A stretch of DNA of 11,429 nt from B21-G16 sp003644825 [NCBI: Candidatus Zhuqueibacterota bacterium] (GTDB taxonomy: Bacteria; SM23-31; B21-G16): positions 1-11,429 of the forward strand of contig QNDJ01000017.1 in NCBI GenBank assembly GCA_003644825.1. Reading direction: 5' to 3'. Below the pieces are notes generated by a model, which did not search any database, was not told the DNA's origin, and saw nothing but the letters and a program-made list of their open reading frames with translations. Positions 1 to 9,200 of the stretch are shown here, in pieces. The position numbers and the translations under genes are program-made. Position 1 is the first letter of the stretch, and each line of letters starts with the position of its first letter.

Positions 1-427
1 ATATTATACCAGCAGGTAAAAGATAATAAATTTCTCCCTTTTTTACAAATAATAAATTTGCTACGATTATCTGGACTACATTAAAAATAAGAGCACCCCA
101 GATGCTGATTCCTATAACGCTGAATTTGTTTCCAAAATATCTGTATGTAAAACTCATCATAACTGCTGCCCCTGTACCAGCAGAAATAGAAATTATAAAT
201 AATGGATTAAATAAAACCCCTTTTATAAGGGAACCGATAATAATTCTCAAAATAGCAACGATAATTGCCTCCTTCACTCCATAGTAATAAAGAGCAATCA
301 AGGTAACTGTATTTGCAATTCCAAGCTTAATCCAGGGAAAAGGAGTAGGAAAAAAGCTCTCTACCACAAATAGAATTACCCCTGTTGAAATAAAAAGAGA
401 TAACCTCGTTAGTTTTCTTGTCTCCAT
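1..427 (-). CDS. Gx transporter family protein (heptaprenyl diphosphate synthase component I-like), C-terminus cut by window edge
   Basis: I translated the minus strand from the ATG at 427 and obtained 142 uninterrupted codons to the window edge. The protein is an integral membrane protein of several hydrophobic helices. It shows the hallmarks of the Gx family (Pfam Hpre_diP_synt_I): an N-terminal helix ending in VESFFPTPFPWIKLGIAN (about residues 23-40), then TVTLIALYYYGVKEA, LRIIIGSL and a late NVVQIIVANLL helix. Family members are usually around 170 residues, so roughly 30 C-terminal residues are probably missing. The substrate is not established; the 'heptaprenyl diphosphate synthase component I' label is historical, and an S-component-like membrane carrier role has been considered. 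The start lies 6 bp after the stop of the NusG domain II gene with no strong Shine-Dalgarno, so translational coupling is likely. The pairing with a NusG domain II protein supports the family call. Confidence 0.85.
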   Translation of the reverse strand, partial: METRKLTRLSLFISTGVILFVVESFFPTPFPWIKLGIANTVTLIALYYYGVKEAIIVAILRIIIGSLIKGVLFNPLFIISISAGTGAAVMMSFTYRYFGNKFSVIGISIWGALIFNVVQIIVANLLFVKKGEIYYLLPAGII

Positions 428-433
428 ATATAA

Positions 434-829
434 TTACTGTGTAATTGCCTCAATTATTCCCTTCTTTTTTCCAGAGATTTTGATAATCATCTTATTAGGC
501 ACACATATTATAAGGTCATTTACTTTATTTTTTTTTCCCATTCTCTGGCAGATTTTATGAGGGCAGGATGTCTCGGCAACCCATACCTTTCCGTTTGATA
601 TTTTTATAATTACTTCACCAGTATTTAAATTCAGTTTTATGCTTTTATTTTCATCTATTGAATATACTCCTATCAGTCTGGATGATACATAAATCTCAAC
701 ATTCTTACCAACCCTAGAATATGATTTAACCATAAAATATGTTGCACTTCCACCCAGTAAAATTGCAACAATGAGTAATATATCATAAATTGTTAAAACA
801 TAAAATAATTTGAAATTTTTCCTTTCCAT
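434..829 (-). CDS. NusG domain II-containing membrane-anchored protein
   Basis: This 131-residue protein has one N-terminal membrane helix (about residues 11-33) followed by a small extracytoplasmic beta domain. That domain matches the NusG_II family: a KISNGKVWVAETSCPHKIC stretch (about 76-94), then a conserved Cys in IICVPNKMIIKISG (109). The cysteines are C89, C94 and C109, in the usual CPxKIC...CxPN pattern. The name comes from a domain inserted in some NusG proteins; there is no NGN or KOW domain here, so it is not a transcription factor. The function is unknown, and the cysteines suggest redox chemistry or metal binding outside the membrane (inference). It sits 9 bp after the ABC permease stop and 6 bp before the Gx transporter gene. 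There is no good ribosome binding site ahead of the ATG, which fits coupled translation within the operon. Confidence 0.85.
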   Translation of the reverse strand: MERKNFKLFYVLTIYDILLIVAILLGGSATYFMVKSYSRVGKNVEIYVSSRLIGVYSIDENKSIKLNLNTGEVIIKISNGKVWVAETSCPHKICQRMGKKNKVNDLIICVPNKMIIKISGKKKGIIEAITQ

Positions 830-838
830 TAATAAATT

Positions 839-1546
839 CTATAAAAGTCTTTCTCTTTTTTTTGTTGCTGTTAATCCAAGGTAAAGAAAAAGCGAACTTA
901 TTGCAATTATTCCAATCCTGTTCTGAAACACTATTCTTTCCCAGATGACAATTTCGAGGTCTCTTGGTTTTGCGTATGGATTCAGAAATAGAAAAAACCT
1001 CGAATTTTGCAATGGTTCTGAAAGAAATAAAAAAAACAGAACAATAATAACCGTTATCATTCCTGCTGCGTTGCCACTTCGCAATCTTACCGAAAAATAG
1101 AAGGTCATATTTCCAATAAGAAGAAGAGGAACAAAAGAATGAAAAAGCATCCCACCAACCGGGAAATCAGCTACAAAAAAGAATGATAAAATATCCATAA
1201 TAAACATTATACTTAAAATTACAAGATACATAACACCAAGTTTTATCAACCAGACTTTATATATAGAACCAGAGACCGTAAAGACTGACTCAATAGTTTT
1301 ATTTTCTCTTTCGTAAGAAACAATTTCCATTGAAAGAAAGATTATCAATATCACAGAAGGTATCTGTAACAGCACGGGCATTACTGCAGGTCCACTTAAA
1401 TGGTCTCCCTTGCTGAAGTAATTAATCACACAGGTAATTATAAAGTACAAAAATGCAGCTCCTGAAAAATAAAAAAACTTATGAGAAAACAATATTTTTA
1501 CATTATACCATATAAGCTTTTTTGAAGCTTGAAGAATTTCTTTCAT
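839..1546 (-). CDS. ABC-2-type transporter permease subunit
   Basis: This 235-residue protein has about six predicted membrane helices (roughly 24-43, 56-76, 98-125, 132-152, 158-176, 209-226). Between helices 2 and 3 it carries SYERENKTIESVFTVSG (about 77-93). This resembles the cytosolic coupling segment of ABC-2 permeases, typically E-R-E-x-G/K-T-x-E followed by a hydrophobic stretch. The N-terminus, basic and amphipathic up to KILFSHKFF, is also typical of the family. It would form the membrane channel of an ABC exporter, working as a homodimer with two ATPase domains. The only ATPase domain in the window is the C-terminal domain of the overlapping upstream gene, and it is the obvious partner. 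The start at 1546 lies 44 bp inside that gene. A weak GAGA precedes it, so initiation is probably coupled. The substrate cannot be read from the sequence. Confidence 0.82.
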   Translation of the reverse strand: MKEILQASKKLIWYNVKILFSHKFFYFSGAAFLYFIITCVINYFSKGDHLSGPAVMPVLLQIPSVILIIFLSMEIVSYERENKTIESVFTVSGSIYKVWLIKLGVMYLVILSIMFIMDILSFFFVADFPVGGMLFHSFVPLLLIGNMTFYFSVRLRSGNAAGMITVIIVLFFLFLSEPLQNSRFFLFLNPYAKPRDLEIVIWERIVFQNRIGIIAISSLFLYLGLTATKKRERLL

Positions 1547-4500
1547 TTTTATCTCTACTTAAAAGTAATAAGTAAGCATCTTCCAGTGTTGGTGAAACAG
1601 ATTCCGGAGATAATTCATCAATATATTCTTCCGAGATAAACCTTATCCTGATTTTATTCTTTATTTTAATGTGTGAAACGATTTTGATTTTTTCATTCCA
1701 GTATTGAAAATCTTTTTCATTTATTTCAGTTATCCAGACCTTTCCTTCAGCGATTTTTCTCATTTTTTCAGGTGTTCCATTATAGATAACTTTTCCTTTA
1801 TTCAGAACAGCAAGCTGGTTGCAGGAAGTAGAAATATCTTCTACGATATGAGTCGAAAATATTACAATTCTGTCTTTACTCATTTCCGAAAGTATGTTTC
1901 TGAACCGGATTCTTTCTTTTGGGTCAAGACCAGCGGTCGGTTCATCTACCACAACAATTTTGGGAAGATGTAAAAGGGTCTTCGATATTCCTGCTCTCTG
2001 TTTCATACCACCCGAGTATGTTTTTAATTTACTTTTTCGTCTTTCCCATAGATTAGACCCTTTAAGAATATTTTCTATCAACTTTTCCCTTTTTTCTCTA
2101 TCCCATATATTATTTATTATAGCGTGATATTCCAGATAGTCAAGAGCAGTAAAATTGTCATAAAGCCCAAATTCCTGGGGTAGATAACCTATATAAGGTT
2201 GAATTTTATCAATGTTGTTTTTTATTTTAAGGCCATTAATATATATTGAACCCCTTGTTTCTTCAAAAATATTGCAGATTAACCTCATTAATGTAGTTTT
2301 ACCTGCACCATTAGGGCCAAGTAACCCGAACATCCCTTTTCCGATATTCAAATTTACTCCGTGAAGAGCAGTAACCTCTTCTCTCTTCACACCAATAAAA
2401 GGAACTTTATAGGATAGCAGGTAAATTAATCTTCTTATCTTTTTGAACCTACCGGTAACATTGTCTATATTGATTTCTCTCCTACTAACTTTTACAGCAA
2501 CATTTTTTATATAAACTCCAAGAAACCACACAGAACACCATACAGCAGAAACCCATAACTCACTTTCCCACCTATAATAAAGATAAACAAACATTATGAC
2601 CACAGAAATTCTATAAAGAATCCATCTCATACGTTTTCCTGGTTCAACTCTGAACAAAAATAACCTGATAGATTTTTCCCGAACAAAATTTCTTATATCT
2701 CTGTATAAATTAAATACCATAAAGTATGTGAGGATAGTAAGAACTGTAATCCAGAACCAGCTCTTAAAGTAGAAGTGAAGGTAAATTATAAATCCAAATA
2801 GTGGTATTTTCCAGGTGAAAGATTCTTTATAGTTAACTTTTCCATAATCAGTATAACCCGATTTAATCATTCTTTCTTTTTTTCTTTCACCTTTTTTTAG
2901 TTCCCTTTTAATTTTTGAGGGAAGGTTGTATATTTTGGTGAGGTTACTTATTTTAATCTGGATATCTTCAGAAATTACAAATTTTTCTTTTTTTCTTTTT
3001 ATGTATGTTATTAATCGCCAGATTATAATTGAAAGAAGGATAACAACAGCTAACGTGAATAAAATTGTCCATAAAAGAGAATTAAATCTATTTCTAAAAT
3101 AGAAAAAGGAAGCGGTAGAAAGTAATAAAATTGATAAAACTCCTGTATATCCTATCTTTTTTAATTCGATTTTTACATCGTCAATACTTAGATAAACAAC
3201 AGGAATAAAAATAAGAGTGAAAATTGAAGCAACAGATAATCCGCCCAGTACTGAAATAGCAAAGGGAGGCCAGATTTCATTAATTTCACCCGTCTTAAAA
3301 GCCAGTGGTAATAATCCAAGAACGGTGGTAAAGGCTGTCATCATTATCGGGCGAACCCTCGCCTGACCTGCATACAGAACGGCTCTCATTCTATTAAATC
3401 CTTTTCTGTATCTGAGAATATTGATATAATCAATCAGTATAATACCATTATTTACAACAATACCAAGTAAAATTAATAATCCCAGCCATGCCATAATAGT
3501 TAGTCCTGTACCAGTTATCAGAAGCGCCCAGAATGCACCAATTGTTGCAAGTGGTATTGTCCCAAATATTACCCAGGGAGTTGAAAATGATTCAAATACC
3601 GAAGAAAGTATCATTACTATCAAAAGAGCAGATGCACCTATAATCCAGTAAAATGTCTTATTCTGGCTTGTTTCATGTTGAACCTCGATACTGAATCCCT
3701 TAGGCAGTTTTATGCTCTGAATCAACCTGTCCACCATATATCTTTTCTGTTCAAGGAGCGGTTTATAACTTCTTATCTCTTTTTTAAAACTATAACTAAT
3801 TTCAGCCTGTCTTTCCTGATTAATTCTCTTTATACCTCTGGGACCCTCATCAATAACAATTCTGGAGACCTTTTTAATTGGTACAATACCTTTTCCAGGA
3901 ACAGGCAAACTGAGATTTTTAAGTTCTTCAAGGCTGTATTTCTTTTTCTCCATTAATCTGGTTCTTATGACGAGGTCTTCTTCTTTTCCTTTAAATGGGG
4001 TTGTTAGTTCATGTCCTTCTCTTCTTGCTATCCATATTAACTGCATTATCTGGGACATTGTAATCCCGTAATGAGAAAGAGCTTTCTGGTCTCCCCGGAT
4101 TTGAAATTCCGGTGAGCCTTTAATAAGGTCATTTGATATGCCTTCAATACCTTCAATATCTTCTAACCTTGTGGATATATCTTCAGTTAAAAACCTCAAC
4201 TTTTCGAGATTGAATCCCCTGATGATGATTTTTTCCTTTTTTGTCCCGAGTCCCAGGATTCCACTAACAGCATTTCCCTCTCCCTCACTGACTGATCCTC
4301 TCCCACGAGTTCCAGTTCGCTTTTCGTATGAAATATTGGCACCTTTAATCCGGTCTGTTTTTTTCTTCAGGTCAACTTTAACTCTTTCAATTTCAATTTT
4401 TTTGTTTCTTTTTTTTGGTTCAATAAATTCTACCGAACATATTGCATCTTCTTCCCTTATTCTACTTCTTACTTCCTTAATACCGTCAATCTCTTTTAAG

Positions 4501-6260
4501 TATTCTTCCACCTGCCGAACTATTCTGTCGGTATATTTAAGCCCGGAACCTTTTGGTGTTTCAATAAAAATATCAAAACTGTCTTTCTGCTTTAATTCCT
4601 CAGATGTTAGTAAAAATGGTATGGTTGCGCCAAGGGTTAACAGAAAAAAAACAAATGTTAATACTATAGTTCTCCCTCTATGCCTGATACAGGTTTTTAA
4701 TAGAACTGTATAAATCTCAAGTATTCTATTTCTTTTCAGAAATCTCTTTTTTAACTCGATTATATTAACGAACTTTTTGTTTTTTATTTTCTTAAGTATC
4801 CTGCTTGACAGCATTGGAATTAAACTGATAGCAACCAGCAACGATATTACAAGAGGAAATATAACCGAAAGAGAGAGTTCTCTCATTACTATTTTTATTT
4901 CACTTTCTATATAAAGAACAGGTGTAAAAACTGCTATAGTGGTTAAAGTAGAGGCAAAGATGGAACGAGAAACTTCATTGCAACCCTTTATACTTGCACT
5001 TTCTGCATTTTCTCCTTTTTCAAAGTGTCTGAATATATTTTCAAGAACAACAATGCTATTATCAACAAGCATACCTATCGCAAGAGCAAGCCCACATAAA
5101 GACAAAATATTTAAAGATAAGTTTCCGTAAAACATTAAATTGAAGGTAACAAGCAGTGAAATAGGAATTGCAAGAAGAATAATAAATACTGTTTTTAAAT
5201 CCTTCAAAAAGAAAAGTAATACCAGCAAAGCTAAAAATGCACCTACAACTGCAAGTTTTTCAACTCTATTGATAGCATTTTTCATCATTTCTGCCTGATT
5301 GAAGTTGACTACTATCTCTGCTTCCTCAACCTTTAGTTCTTTATTTAATTTTTTAATTTCATCAAGAACATTATCACTTACTTCAATCATATTTGAGATA
5401 TCATCTTTTTGAAGGAAAATGCCAACAGTGGACTTCCCATTTATTCTAAAATATTCGGTTCTCTTACTAAAAGCTATCTGAATATCAGCGATATTTTCAA
5501 GCCTTAATGGAATTTCAGGTTTTATAACAAGATTTTTTATCTGTTTTACATCGGAGAACCGCCCCTCCAGTGTAACAAAGAAAGTTTTATCTTTATCATA
5601 AACTAATCCAAGAAACTCTTTCGGTTTATTAAATTCATTTATTTTTGAAATTACCCGGGTTAAAGGAATCTGATAATTCTGGAGCTTATCCTCATCTATT
5701 TCAATTTTTACTTCTTTTTTATCACCCCCCCCTATTGAAACATTGACTATCCCATCAATTTTTTCTAACTCTGGCTTAACCTTTTTCTCCGCTATCCTTC
5801 TTAATCTCTCGGTAGAGCCAGGTCCACGAATTGTTAAATTCATAAGAAAATTTGATAACTCTGATGTATCGAACCTTCTTGCTTCAATAAATGAGCCCGC
5901 TGGAAGATTTGCTTTAATGGTTCCTATTTTTTGTTGCATTTTCAGGTATGCATACTTCATATTGCTTCCCGGATTGTATTCGACTGAAATTATACCGTAG
6001 TTTGGATAGACCCGGGAAGTGATTTTCTTTATATCCTTCAGAGTAGATATTTCTCCTTCAGCAGGTATAATCAGTTCTTTCTCTATTTTCTCCGGTGATG
6101 CTCCAGGTAATGTAGCAATAACATAAATCTGAGGAAAAATCAAATTTGGAAAAAGCTGGACCGGGAGCTGCCTGAATGAAAAAAATCCCAGTAAACTCAG
6201 CAGTATGAAAAACATCGTTGTGGTAACAGGGCGTTTTATTGCGAATCTCGTGATAAACAT
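1503..6260 (-). CDS. RND efflux permease fused to an ABC transporter ATP-binding domain, with an intervening membrane segment
   Basis: This single 1585-residue frame joins three parts. Residues 1-1030 are a full AcrB-type RND permease: a first helix after FAIKRPVTTT, the TM4 motif GMLVDNSIVVLENIFR with D400, the TM10 motif GIVVNNGIILIDYINILR (933-950), and the TM11 motif GQARVRPIMMTAFTT. Residues 1031-1261 are an unfamiliar linker with about six hydrophobic segments and basic cytosolic loops. Residues 1262-1495 are an ABC ATPase with Walker A GPNGAGKTT (1315-1323), Q-loop Q1362, signature YSGGMKQR (1415-1422), Walker B IVVVDE (1435-1440), D-loop AGLD and H-loop H1471. The tail, ending VSPTLEDAYLLLLS, resembles ABC-2-type ATPases. 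All ATPase residues look intact. The start ATG overlaps the RND1 stop by one base (TAATG), with AAGG 8 bases upstream. The RND proton-relay positions equivalent to AcrB D408 and K940 are Asn, as in many non-AcrB RND pumps. Probable partners are RND1, the adaptor and the ABC-2 permease. Confidence 0.93.
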   Translation of the reverse strand: MFITRFAIKRPVTTTMFFILLSLLGFFSFRQLPVQLFPNLIFPQIYVIATLPGASPEKIEKELIIPAEGEISTLKDIKKITSRVYPNYGIISVEYNPGSNMKYAYLKMQQKIGTIKANLPAGSFIEARRFDTSELSNFLMNLTIRGPGSTERLRRIAEKKVKPELEKIDGIVNVSIGGGDKKEVKIEIDEDKLQNYQIPLTRVISKINEFNKPKEFLGLVYDKDKTFFVTLEGRFSDVKQIKNLVIKPEIPLRLENIADIQIAFSKRTEYFRINGKSTVGIFLQKDDISNMIEVSDNVLDEIKKLNKELKVEEAEIVVNFNQAEMMKNAINRVEKLAVVGAFLALLVLLFFLKDLKTVFIILLAIPISLLVTFNLMFYGNLSLNILSLCGLALAIGMLVDNSIVVLENIFRHFEKGENAESASIKGCNEVSRSIFASTLTTIAVFTPVLYIESEIKIVMRELSLSVIFPLVISLLVAISLIPMLSSRILKKIKNKKFVNIIELKKRFLKRNRILEIYTVLLKTCIRHRGRTIVLTFVFFLLTLGATIPFLLTSEELKQKDSFDIFIETPKGSGLKYTDRIVRQVEEYLKEIDGIKEVRSRIREEDAICSVEFIEPKKRNKKIEIERVKVDLKKKTDRIKGANISYEKRTGTRGRGSVSEGEGNAVSGILGLGTKKEKIIIRGFNLEKLRFLTEDISTRLEDIEGIEGISNDLIKGSPEFQIRGDQKALSHYGITMSQIMQLIWIARREGHELTTPFKGKEEDLVIRTRLMEKKKYSLEELKNLSLPVPGKGIVPIKKVSRIVIDEGPRGIKRINQERQAEISYSFKKEIRSYKPLLEQKRYMVDRLIQSIKLPKGFSIEVQHETSQNKTFYWIIGASALLIVMILSSVFESFSTPWVIFGTIPLATIGAFWALLITGTGLTIMAWLGLLILLGIVVNNGIILIDYINILRYRKGFNRMRAVLYAGQARVRPIMMTAFTTVLGLLPLAFKTGEINEIWPPFAISVLGGLSVASIFTLIFIPVVYLSIDDVKIELKKIGYTGVLSILLLSTASFFYFRNRFNSLLWTILFTLAVVILLSIIIWRLITYIKRKKEKFVISEDIQIKISNLTKIYNLPSKIKRELKKGERKKERMIKSGYTDYGKVNYKESFTWKIPLFGFIIYLHFYFKSWFWITVLTILTYFMVFNLYRDIRNFVREKSIRLFLFRVEPGKRMRWILYRISVVIMFVYLYYRWESELWVSAVWCSVWFLGVYIKNVAVKVSRREINIDNVTGRFKKIRRLIYLLSYKVPFIGVKREEVTALHGVNLNIGKGMFGLLGPNGAGKTTLMRLICNIFEETRGSIYINGLKIKNNIDKIQPYIGYLPQEFGLYDNFTALDYLEYHAIINNIWDREKREKLIENILKGSNLWERRKSKLKTYSGGMKQRAGISKTLLHLPKIVVVDEPTAGLDPKERIRFRNILSEMSKDRIVIFSTHIVEDISTSCNQLAVLNKGKVIYNGTPEKMRKIAEGKVWITEINEKDFQYWNEKIKIVSHIKIKNKIRIRFISEEYIDELSPESVSPTLEDAYLLLLSRDKNERNSSSFKKAYMV
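1776..2477 (-). other. ABC ATPase domain within the fusion protein
   Basis: This is the portion of the fusion gene for about residues 1262-1495. It contains, in order, a first beta strand INIDNVTGRF, the run-in VTALHGVNLNIGKGMFGLL, Walker A, Q-loop, helical subdomain, signature, Walker B, D-loop and H-loop, all at normal spacing. The sequence is closest in style to ATPases that serve ABC-2 permeases. These commonly have YSGGM rather than LSGGQ and a C-terminal extension ending in a PTLED motif, as seen here near residue 1558. The domain is predicted to be cytosolic. Confidence 0.9.
2478..3170 (-). other. Membrane linker between the RND and ABC parts of the fusion protein
   Basis: This stretch encodes about residues 1031-1261, and I recognise no family in it. 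Hydrophobic segments lie at about 1038-1055, 1062-1087, 1152-1166, 1168-1186, 1213-1229 and 1234-1251. Lys/Arg-rich stretches at about 1088-1133, 1187-1212 and 1252-1261 fit the positive-inside rule for cytosolic loops. An even number of extra helices puts the following ATPase domain in the cytosol, as it must be to reach ATP. A typical ABC first-strand motif, IKISNLTKIY (1102-1111), sits in the first large loop. A similar motif recurs at 1263-1272 after the last helices, as if the membrane block interrupts or duplicates the ATPase N-terminus. Confidence 0.7.
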
Positions 6261-9200
6261 TATTCTAACCTTCTTAACCTGTCGATTTGACTATAAATAA
6301 CAGGAATCACAATAAGAGTCATCAATGTAGATGTAATTAATCCCCCGATGACCGCTAATGCCAGAGGCGTTCTCAAACTTGCTCCTTCACCTATACCGAA
6401 GGATAAAGGTAAAAGAGCAAGGATTGTTGTAAGGCTTGTCATCAATATTGGCCTGATTCTATCCTGTCCAGCCCGTAATATAGCTTCTCTTTTTCCCACA
6501 CCTCTCTTTCTTAGAATATTTATATAATCAACAAAAATTATAGCATCATTAACTGCAATCCCAGCAAGCATAATAATACCTATATAAGCCATTAAACTAA
6601 AAGGCATACCCACTATAAAGAAAATAAACACTGCACCAATACCTGCCATTGGAAGAGAAAAAATTATGGTGAATGGATGTAAAAAAGACTCAAAAAGTGA
6701 AGCTAAAACCATATATACTATTATAATAGAAAGAATAAGTGCAAACTGTAGACTTTTAAAGGACTCCCTTCTTTCCTTTTCTTTTCCACCAAAAGATATT
6801 TTATAATCCTTTAAAACCGGTATTTTTTCAATATTATCTTTTACCCTCTGGACAACTCTACTATATTTAAATCCTGGAGACAGTTCTGCAAAAACTTTTC
6901 CTGTTCTTTCCTGTTCATTTCTATAGATTTCTTTTGGTCCCTGAACAATTCTGATATCAGCAATATTTCTCAGTTTAAGAATGGCACCATCAGGCGTTTC
7001 GATTCTCATATTTTTCAATTCTCTCAGAGTTCTTTCAGGATATTCAACCCTTATGCTTCTATCATCCCCCTCCAATCTCATTTCAGTAACGATTTCACCC
7101 TTTAGTTTATTTTTAATAATTTCCGATACCGTTTGAATATCCAGACCAAAATTTGCAGCGATATATCTGTCAAGTGCAATATTTACTTCGGGCCTTCCTT
7201 CATCAAAACTTGTTCTGACATTAAATAACCCATTTATTTTTCTTAAATTTTCAGCTACCTGGTTTCCGAGTTTTTCAAGAATATTGAGTTCAGGTCCCTT
7301 TACTTCAACAACTATATCTGCTTCGGAAGAACCCAGAGTTTGTTTTAGAGCCGTTTCTTCGACTTCAAATTCAACTTCGGCACCGGGTATATCTCTCAAA
7401 GGAGGTTCAATCAACTTAATGAAACTGTAAACAGGAACCTTATTTTTGGCATTTTTATCCATATTTACAAGAATCGTTGCAGTATTAGAACCGTACTGTT
7501 TCCCCTCGATATAATTTGTTTCTTCAGTTTTTCCTATTTCCGTATAAACACTTTTGATTCTTCCTTTAGAGTAACTTTTCAGTATATCTTCTCCCCATTT
7601 TACGATTTTCTCTGTTCTGAATATTCTTGTTCCTTCTGGAAGTTTTATCCTTACTCCGAAGCTCCCTTCTTCAGCTTTTGGTATGAACTCATTACCAATT
7701 ACAGGAATTAAAAAAATCGAAATTATCAGAAGTAACGCTGAAACACCTATAACCCTGAAAGGCTTATCAAGGGCTTTATTCAGTATTTTCCAGTAAAATT
7801 TGCTTCTTTTTTTTCTCCCGGACTTAACTATTCTCCCTTTTAAAAACTTTGAACAAGCAGATGGTATAAGCAAAAATGCAACTACAAGAGAAGATAATAA
7901 AGAAAATGCCACGGTATAAGCCTGTTCTTTGAAGAGTTCACCCCCAATACCGTGCACATAAACAATAGGAAGAAACACAATCACTGTGGTCAGTGTTGCT
8001 GCAAAGATAGCCGTTCCTACCTCATTTGTTCCAAAAATAGATGCTTCCTTTTCATCTTTTCCAAGTTCTCTATGCCTGAATATGTTTTCCACAACTACAA
8101 TGGCATTATCTACAAGCATACCTGCACCAAGAGCTAATCCACCAAGGGTCATAATGTTCATAGTTAAACCACTGAAATACATCAAATTGAAAGTCGCTAC
8201 TATTGAAATAGGTATTGCAACACTAACAATTAATGTGCTCCAGATATTTCTCAAAAAGAAAAAAAGAACAATAACTGCGAGTATAATTCCATAGATTGCA
8301 GCCTGTTGAACCTCCTTAATGGCACTATTTATAAACAATGCCTGCTCTTTAGCAACCACTATCTCTACATCTGGAAAATCCGTTTGAAGGCTTTTTAAAA
8401 GCTTTTTTATTTCTTTTGATACGAGGACGGTGTTGCTTTTTGCCTCTTTATATATTGAAATTCCAACACCTTCATTACCATTATATCGTACAATAGATTC
8501 AATATCTTTATCCTCAAAGTAAACATCAGCCACTTCCTTTAAATATACAGGAACGTTAGCATAAAGTGAATTATTTATTTCTCCCGGCAGGAATTCTTTT
8601 TTTCTATATCCTATTACCAATTCTTTAACGTCCTCTAAATCCTGGAATTTTCCTATTCCTTTAATAATATATACTTTTTCATTATCTTCAATTCTTCCTC
8701 CGGAAGCATCAACATTTGCAGAACGGATTTTCCTTTTTATAGAGCTTTCACTGATGTTATACGCTTCTAATTTATATGGTTTTAATACTATCTTTATTTC
8801 TCTGGTTCTGCCTCCCTTAACTGAAGCTTTTGCAACACCTTCAAGCCTTTCAAGTTTTCTCTTGAAAACATTTTCAGCAACCCTCCTGAGTTCATCAAGG
8901 TCATAATCATTTTTTGCTATTAAACATATTGTCATAATAGGGGCAGCTTGAGGATTGAACTTCGATACAGTTATCCTTTTTATTTCCTTTTCTCCCTGTA
9001 ACCTTCCTGCAATTTTTTGTACATCCAGCAGGGCAAAATCCATATCTGTGTTCCAGAAAAATTCAACAGTAATAAGTGCCCGGGAAACTCTTGAAATTGA
9101 ACTGACTCTTTTTACCCTGCTTAAAGTGCTTAATTCAGCTTCAAGAGGTTTAACATATTTCTGTTCTATTTCAAAAGGCGGCTTTTCCTCAGTCTCTATA

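Noticed and set aside
434-829. Transcription factor NusG
   Set aside because: Only domain II is present, with a membrane anchor; the NGN and KOW domains that define NusG are absent.
2478-3170. Possibility that the RND-ABC fusion is an assembly or frameshift artefact
   Set aside because: The frame stays open for more than 4.7 kb, and the linker encodes plausible helices and charge-balanced loops with an even helix count. No stop or start signal with a good ribosome binding site marks a separate ABC gene. Reads would still be needed for proof.
4138-4713. Long open frame on the plus strand (191 codons) opposite the RND2 gene
   Set aside because: It lies wholly antisense to the strongly supported RND coding sequence, has no recognisable domain, and is Ser/Leu/Phe-rich as expected for a shadow frame. 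The other plus-strand frames inside the operon are dismissed for the same reasons.
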